Shown here piece after piece: positions 60,601-64,000 of a DNA stretch of 64,000 bases. Under the pieces are notes generated by a model that had not been told where the DNA came from, did no database searches, and was given only the letters and a program-made list of their open reading frames with translations. Source of the DNA: Owenia fusiformis. Taxonomy: Eukaryota > Annelida > Polychaeta > Sabellida > Oweniidae. The translations under genes were made by a program, and so were the position numbers. Each line of letters opens with the position of its first letter. Within the stretch, counting starts at the first letter, position 1. The DNA is taken from the NCBI GenBank assembly GCA_903813345.2, contig CAIIXF020000011.1:27394166-27458165 (forward strand), written 5' to 3'.

Positions 60601-62791
60601 AAGTTCGAATCAAAATATTTACGTTTTTTGACCCCTTGTGTTGAAAGACATTTTTCGACCCGAAAGCCGGATTTTTTTCAGCAAATGGTATTTTAAAAGA
60701 ATCAAGACATATACACCTTCATAAATATTGCTTCAAATGTTGCTGCGCTATAGTGTGCTACGGATCCTTCATATTCGGAAGTCATACCATGGACTAAAAG
60801 TAAGTCTCCGTAACATATCGACCTTGTTGTTATTTTATATCGATTCTTTTGGGTGCTTTATTAGTTTTTAAGTAGTTTGGCAAATTGACACAGAAAATGT
60901 CCTCGTAATCATACGACGTCATGAGAATAAAGGTTTAAAAGCTGCAACACTTAATTCACATATACATAAATTGATAGTCAAAATCTACTAATAAAATCTG
61001 TTTTTACCAATTCTAGTGCTTATAATTATGAGGATTATCTATTTAGAAGATTCCATTTGTATTTTGTAGATATGATCAGTTGAAATTATACCGTGGAGCC
61101 CACCCGAACCTTCCACCAATGAAGGACCTTGGGCACTCAGGACTTATGGTAATTATAAGATTAACGGCAATAGGATAGTTTCTAAATGGCAGAAAAATCA
61201 ATGAAATCTAGTGCTGCCATTTTTTATTCAGCTTTTAATTTGGGCTAGAGTTCCATTCACTAACATGCTGAAATCTTGGAAAAGTGGCTTAATTTCATGA
61301 TTTATCAAAGTGTGTTAGGTGAATTTGTATAAAACTTGAATGATATACCACATGATGACCCTGTTTATGTACATGTTGTGATTAAACATGCAAGTGTTGA
61401 TCGACATACAAATAATCCAAGGTTTTAAAGAATTTTAGCATTGCATCTCTGGATATTTGGCCCAAGTTTTTTTAAATTGTCATAGAAAATTATTCAAATT
61501 ACATAACTTTGTAAATCAAAGCTAGGAGAAAACATTTCACTGAATTCAAATATGCCATTTAAAAGAAGGTAATGTAAGTCATTAGAGGTCTAATATGCAA
61601 GACTCTTAAAATCTCACGGAAACGAGATTTAGCGAGATTTCAAAAGCTATATGGAAACTATACTATTGAGTAAGGCATTTATAAAATGCACCTGCACCTG
61701 GGTTAAATTTCAAGTGTTTAAAATGAATGATATTTCACTTTTCGCATTTTTCTAAATTTTTGTAATACTTTCAGACGGGGTTCATACGATTTGCTGGATA
61801 TCAGGTGGCATATTGCGCATGGAGTGAGTGTTAATTAATTACTGTAGTTACTAGTTATCCCCCCCACAGCCATTTCCAAAAAATGATATAATTGCTCGAC
61901 TTGGCTCTGACTTTGGCTACGTCAACTCTCTAGAAGAAGCACATCCTGAAAAACTAAAATCATTCATAGACAGCATCTTACGATGCATTTGGATAAAGCT
62001 GTCATGTTAAATTACCTATCAATTTGGGCATTTTTAAGAATTATAAAGCTTTGAAGTACTGGATTCTAGTCCTGTGCTTGGCTGGCCCTGGGCTGATTTG
62101 ATTTTGTATTTTATTTTGACCGTGATCAGCAATTAACACACTGGTATGCTAAACGGTTATTCTACGAACTATTGTTACGTATGTGATTTCCAGTCGATAA
62201 ATGACCTTAACTACACATTAACAGCGCATCAGTCTGATAATTTTTTAATAATGAGCAATTTATGAAATGAATCTTTATAAGTAGGAATTCTGGATTTTAT
62301 GTTTCAGTTGCCAAATTGCAATTGTATCAAACCGTAATTTTTTTATTTCCAGGTTTTATCATTACACAATTTCTACTGTTCCTGGTGATATTTGTAGTAT
62401 CGTGTGTTTTGATAATCCCCCTTACACTTGGTTACGGGAGATGGTTTCTCAATGTACTCTTAAATGCATGGTACGTCATACTACAGATATAACATTTTTA
62501 TGATAATTACTATAGCATCTCCACGTGAGCGCTTCGGGCATTTTATCTATTCTAAGATACGATAGTAGTTGGGCACAAAAGGCATTTGGTTGCTATGTTC
62601 GGAGATGAATAAGTAAAGATATTTTGATCATTTGCATTTTCTTATTTACTACATTCCCAACCTAAATGTTATACTATTTACACATATAGGCCTGCAGTGC
62701 TAGTTGCCATGGTGCTAATGATTGGACAAATGCTGCTGTCCAGATTCGCCTTCCTGCAAGAGAAAGGGGGTGTTCTCGCTGCTAATAATAG
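54535..62791 (+). CDS. STRA6-like retinol transporter/receptor, 15 coding exons, 3' end outside window
   Basis: Multi-pass membrane protein of the STRA6 family; in vertebrates STRA6 moves retinol from plasma retinol-binding protein into cells. I joined the exons 54535-54608, 54993-55050, 55857-55942, 56360-56499, 56818-56993, 57206-57322, 57734-57804, 58089-58156, 58456-58517, 58686-58869, 59185-59260, 61070-61148, 61775-61823, 62353-62470 and 62690-62791. All introns before the last are GT-AG and every phase matches, giving 1460 nt or about 487 residues (vertebrate STRA6 is about 670). Family landmarks visible in order: VLAFLQRRQ (residues 50-58) with CRGCLDGRPG, SPIDFIQG (73-80), FYY (121-123), AGYQVAY (404-410), and WPAVL...GQ...FAFLQE...NNR at the end. 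There are about eight hydrophobic segments, no signal peptide, and two N-glycosylation sequons (N17, N21) in the N-terminus. An in-frame TGA lies 9 nt upstream of the chosen ATG. The last transmembrane segment and cytosolic tail are missing from the window. Family call: confident. Orthology to STRA6 versus a STRA6-like paralogue is open. Confidence 0.92.
54993..55050 (+). CDS. STRA6-like exon 2
   Basis: Acceptor TTTTTTGTTCCAG, donor GTAAGA; enters in phase 2 and leaves in phase 0. It encodes KCVSYVDINSYFVFNLIPA, the last extracellular residues and the start of the first membrane helix. Confidence 0.85.
55162..55651 (+). mobile_element. mariner-like element remnant in STRA6-like intron 2
   Basis: The ends are TACAGGGTGATCCAAAAA and its inverted match ...TTTTTGGCTCACCCTGTA, bounded by TA, as in Tc1/mariner elements. 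At 55361-55576 the + strand encodes a transposase C-terminus: FWDYFKDNV, NNPISIGELKQDI, REI, then (after a TAG at 55505) ENF...C...RHFEHVL. These match the (L)WGYLKDxVY...P.TI.ELK..I..EI...ENF...RHLE pattern. Only about 490 bp remain, so the catalytic part has been deleted. Confidence 0.85.
55857..55942 (+). CDS. STRA6-like exon 3, end of TM1 and first cytosolic loop
   Basis: Acceptor TTTTTTCAG, donor GTACAC; phase 0 in, phase 2 out. It encodes SCVILVLAFLQRRQ followed by CRGCLDGRPGVL. The helix followed by an RRQ...C.RGRPG-type loop is one of the clearest STRA6 landmarks. A longer open frame overlaps it out of phase and is not coding. Confidence 0.93.
56230..56275. repeat. TATG microsatellite in intron 3
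   Basis: Tandem TATG units (about five perfect, then interrupted copies) lie in the intron before exon 4. Confidence 0.8.
56360..56499 (+). CDS. STRA6-like exon 4, TM2
   Basis: Acceptor TTTTCCAG, donor GTAAGT; phase 2 in, phase 1 out. It encodes SPIDFIQGRSRR and the hydrophobic stretch YAAAYGLTAGLCITMIL, matching the SPVDF-type loop and second helix of STRA6. A Pro/Thr-rich loop (PVKPTPTTP) follows. Confidence 0.93.
56818..56993 (+). CDS. STRA6-like exon 5, TM3 and TM4
   Basis: Acceptor GCAATTTCAG, donor GTAAGT; phase 1 in, phase 0 out. It encodes 58 codons (residues 121-178) with two hydrophobic segments, FYYVLTVIIYGTNFYPVFAV and IIGTLYVWSYSIIFFLSLW, then an acidic end EDVDDD. Confidence 0.93.
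57206..57322 (+). CDS. STRA6-like exon 6, TM5
   Basis: Acceptor TTCTTTGTAG, donor GTATGT; phase 0 on both sides, 39 codons. It encodes YNAPTILCCGYLVFSFPIRL (residues about 187-206) and a charged loop RDRNKDK, corresponding to the fifth helix and the start of the large cytosolic loop. Confidence 0.92.
57435..57640. mobile_element. 188-bp MITE with perfect 9-bp target duplication, intron 6 of STRA6-like gene
   Basis: The element 57444-57631 has 19-bp perfect terminal inverted repeats, TAGTTCAACAAGTTAAACC. It is flanked on both sides by the identical 9-mer TCAATGTAT (57435-57443 and 57632-57640). The body is GC-richer than the host intron and carries no coding sequence. A 9-bp duplication occurs in Mutator-like and some Merlin elements; the superfamily is not settled. 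Confidence 0.9.
57734..57804 (+). CDS. STRA6-like exon 7, cytosolic loop
   Basis: Acceptor CTCTTTTCCAG, donor GTAAGA; phase 0 in, phase 2 out. It encodes SIEWTHHFQAKYVRRLFDP and PIPEE. The Y-(V/L)-R-x-L pattern fits the loop after TM5 in the family. Confidence 0.88.
58089..58156 (+). CDS. STRA6-like exon 8, cytosolic loop
   Basis: Acceptor TTCTTTTTAG, donor GTAAGT; phase 2 in, phase 1 out. It encodes a basic stretch PPPGMKQKIIGTIKSRMYN (residues 242-260). It has little distinctive conservation and is kept because its phases join exons 7 and 9 without a stop. Confidence 0.85.
58380..58434. repeat. TA-rich microsatellite in intron 8
   Basis: Interrupted alternating TA runs with TGTA interruptions lie just before exon 9. 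Confidence 0.75.
58456..58517 (+). CDS. STRA6-like exon 9, start of TM6
   Basis: Acceptor TGATTCTAG, donor GTAAGC; phase 1 in, phase 0 out. It encodes GYRYSTRMICTTVVTIIVIY and M, a Tyr/Arg-rich approach and the first half of a membrane helix completed by the next exon. Confidence 0.88.
58686..58869 (+). CDS. STRA6-like exon 10, TM6 and the extracellular helical region
   Basis: Acceptor TTTCATTTCAG, donor GTAAAA; phase 0 in, phase 1 out; 61 codons, the longest coding exon. It encodes a hydrophobic segment (LFSLYMLLIYP) and then an acidic amphipathic stretch with DLVQLLIEAIMENEIDVPQV. It corresponds to the region before TM7 in STRA6, in which vertebrate proteins contact retinol-binding protein. 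Confidence 0.9.
59185..59260 (+). CDS. STRA6-like exon 11, TM7
   Basis: Acceptor ATGTTTTAG, donor GTACAT; phase 1 in, phase 2 out. It encodes SFVVAAAVAFILVIYNILR and a short SLACY end. An alternative AG lies 4 nt downstream, but only the first keeps the reading frame. Confidence 0.88.
59431..60796. mobile_element. 1.37-kb long-TIR element in STRA6-like intron 11
   Basis: The left end TAGTCCATGGTATGA and, further in, GTAGCACACTATAGCGCAGC recur inverted at 60733-60796. Further inverted similarity (CCGGCTTT and GGTCAAAAAAC blocks) extends the arms to roughly 190 bp. The motif AAGTAA occurs next to both ends and may be the target duplication. No open frame of note is inside, so it is non-autonomous. 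Confidence 0.75.
61070..61148 (+). CDS. STRA6-like exon 12, cytosolic loop
   Basis: Acceptor TGTATTTTGTAG, donor GTAATT; phase 2 in, phase 0 out. It encodes YDQLKLYRGAHPNLPPMKDL and GHSGLM. The L-x-x-x-x-RGA start matches the loop before the conserved (A/S)YQ(T/V)A motif of STRA6. Confidence 0.9.
61200..61364 (-). repeat. dispersed repeat, copy C (inverted), intron 12
   Basis: The reverse complement of this stretch matches 42554-42740 and 45480-45640. It starts ACAGGGTCATC and continues with AAACTTG, ATTCAC, AACACAC and TGATAAATCATGAAATTA blocks, then AGCAC and an AGCTTTATT-like tract. The ACAGGGT end resembles mariner termini, so the family may be mariner-derived MITEs. Confidence 0.65.
61775..61823 (+). 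CDS. STRA6-like exon 13, AGYQVAY motif
   Basis: Acceptor AATACTTTCAG, donor GTGAGT; phase 0 in, phase 1 out. It encodes only 16 residues, TGFIRFAGYQVAYCAW. The A-(G/Y)-Y-Q-x-A core is a strong STRA6-family signature. Confidence 0.92.
61865..62010 (+). other. protein-like open frame in intron 13, function unknown
   Basis: After a CCCCCCCACAG acceptor-like site, a frame of about 46 codons stays open to TAA at 62008-62010. Its composition looks coding: FPKNDIIARLGSDFGYVNSL followed by EEAHPEKLKSF and a hydrophobic end. Exon 13 ends in phase 1 but this frame would need phase 0, so it cannot be spliced into the STRA6 reading frame as it stands. It may be a transposon-derived fragment, a relic exon or chance. 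Confidence 0.3.
62353..62470 (+). CDS. STRA6-like exon 14, TM8
   Basis: Acceptor TTTTTATTTCCAG, donor GTACGT; phase 1 in, phase 2 out. It encodes FIITQFLLFLVIFVVSCVLI then IPLTLGYGRWFLNVLLNA (residues 415-452), a long hydrophobic segment with a Gly-x-Gly-Arg turn. Confidence 0.93.
62690..62791 (+). CDS. STRA6-like exon 15, TM9; unusual 3' boundary
   Basis: Acceptor ACACATATAG, phase 2 in. It encodes WPAVLVAMVLMIGQMLLSRF and AFLQEKGGVLAANN, matching the WPFWL...Q...VFLE...NRR end of vertebrate STRA6. The boundary has no good GT donor. Either the intron is a GC-AG type (AG|GCATGT at 62792), or a weak donor GTATTC at 62796 is used, or translation runs to TGA at 62811 after six extra residues. 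A degenerate tandem repeat begins exactly here. I saw no convincing next exon before 64000. Confidence 0.85.
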
Positions 62792-63150
62792 GCATGTATT
62801 CCCGAATAAATGAATAGCAATAAACGAAGCCCTCTGCAACCATGTAGTTACGAAAGTATCCTAGTATAACCGCTTTGAACGTATTCATTATACTAATGGA
62901 CGTTTTCCTTTATTACTAATTAAGCATACTAATGAATGTATCCCTTTATTTATACACGAAATAATCATGTGCCTGTTTAACGACTTAGTTATGAATGTAT
63001 CCCTGAATAACCGCTTAGTAATGAATATATAAGTACAAGTGCCTTGAATTTATTCATGTATACCCGCTTGCTTAGTTACACATGTATCCCTTTATAACCG
63101 CTTAGCAATGAACATATCCCTATATAACCGCTTGGTAATAAACGCAACTC
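62792..63150. repeat. degenerate tandem repeat of about 30 bp starting at exon 15 end
   Basis: Units resemble CGCTTAGTAATGAATGTATC followed by CCTTTATAAC. The clearest copies are at 62985-63150. Weaker copies reach back to CATGTATTCCCGAATAA directly at the exon 15 boundary. Confidence 0.75.
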
Positions 63151-64000
63151 TCACACTACCCTACCACGTGACCACGTTTAAAAGGGAAACAGGGGACAGC
63201 TAAGTTGCAAATGGAGGACGTGGGTTTAATTCCATATTTCTGAACGTAAAATACATTTTACATTTATTTCTAGTATTCTACCAGACATAGAATTGATTCA
63301 TCAAGCAGTTTGTAGAATATTGTTGGCAAAAAACCACTATAGGCAAAGATAGATAATAGTGGGCGCAATGAAGCAAAACTCAATGCAATACACGATACAT
63401 TTCAGTAAATCTATCAACGTACAGGGAGCATGTAAGTTTCCCTTCGAAAATATTACATTGATATGTAACAAAAAAAACAGTTAACTGTTATTTAGACTGC
63501 GTGTCATCGTGTTATATGTGGATACGTTTTCCAGTATGTTATTCAACTGTATTAATAAATTAATTGTTTTTCTAAAGTCTTAAGATGCAAAAAACGTCGT
63601 CCCAGAAATGTATCTTTATTTTGCCGTAAGGCTATCATATTGTGAACCATTTTTCCTCTTCTCACAAAGAGGATAATGTTTGTTTCGAGGTGTCTTGTGT
63701 TGAGCGTTTAATGATTTAAATGCAAAATCACTGGAGCAGATACCATCCAAAAACATCTGACATTCAACACGTCATATAGACTACATCGATCTTGTATTAG
63801 TTTTTTTAACAATAATAGAGAAATACGATGTCATATCAGCGCTACAGCAAATCGTGAAGAACAAAATTCGTGGCATGATGGTATTTTGAACAAGATATGT
63901 AAATGATCGTTTTTTTAGGACGATAGTGAATTAGACCATTAAAAGGGGTTATATAAAAAGATTCTTTACATGTAGTTCAGGCAATTTTAATTATTCTGAA
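63151..64000. other. presumed STRA6-like intron 15, nothing else recognised
   Basis: This AT-rich sequence is the probable continuation of the last intron. Candidate acceptors (for example TTTATTTCTAG at 63272) lead to frames that close quickly and lack the expected hydrophobic segment. No further exon is called. Confidence 0.4.

Noticed and set aside
63268-63350. Possible exon 16 of the STRA6-like gene after TTTATTTCTAG
   Set aside because: The frame joins in phase but ends at TAG after about 25 codons and lacks the expected hydrophobic segment.

Overview
The window reads as nuclear DNA of an invertebrate animal. It is AT-rich and gene-poor. It has multi-exon genes with GT-AG introns, long tandem repeats and many cut-and-paste DNA transposon remnants. 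No bacterial or phage gene organisation, rRNA, tRNA or CRISPR array was seen. The species cannot be named from the sequence. Because a STRA6-type vitamin A receptor and a CYP1-like P450 are present, a deuterostome or lophotrochozoan is the best guess (inference).

Three protein-coding genes are supported, all on the + strand. (1) 28226-30010: an intronless gene for an unrecognised 594-residue, largely disordered protein, with three CRE-type sites (TGACGT) just upstream. (2) 36462-38057: an intronless cytochrome P450 of the CYP1/CYP17 type (531 residues). Its heme-cysteine loop is intact, but the I-helix acid-alcohol pair (Asp-Thr) is His-Ala and the helix-C Arg is His. (3) 54535-62791: fifteen coding exons giving about 487 residues of a STRA6-like multi-pass retinol transporter. 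The gene probably runs off the right edge. Each of the three start codons is preceded by a 4-5-codon upstream ORF that stops 2-7 nt before it.

Layout: 1-3300 holds foldback and tandem repeats. 3309-9137 is a 5.8-kb transposon with about 350-bp terminal inverted repeats and a decayed minus-strand coding region. 9138-28000 is mostly empty, with a foldback element, tandem arrays and a 1.3-kb element with CAGTGGCGG ends. 28-30 kb is the orphan gene. 30-36 kb is intergenic with a 261-bp MITE. 36-38 kb is the P450. 38-47 kb holds a 16-bp minisatellite, mariner remnants and A-rich repeats. 47.9-54 kb holds a possible promoter/exon, a 172-bp MITE, a triplicated 128-bp unit and a satellite of about 238 bp. 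54.4 kb to the end is the STRA6-like gene, whose introns contain a mariner remnant, a MITE with a perfect 9-bp target duplication and a 1.37-kb long-TIR element.

STRA6 carries retinol across membranes, and some CYP1-type enzymes oxidise retinoids. The 16-kb proximity of genes 2 and 3 therefore allows a functional link, but nothing in the sequence proves one.
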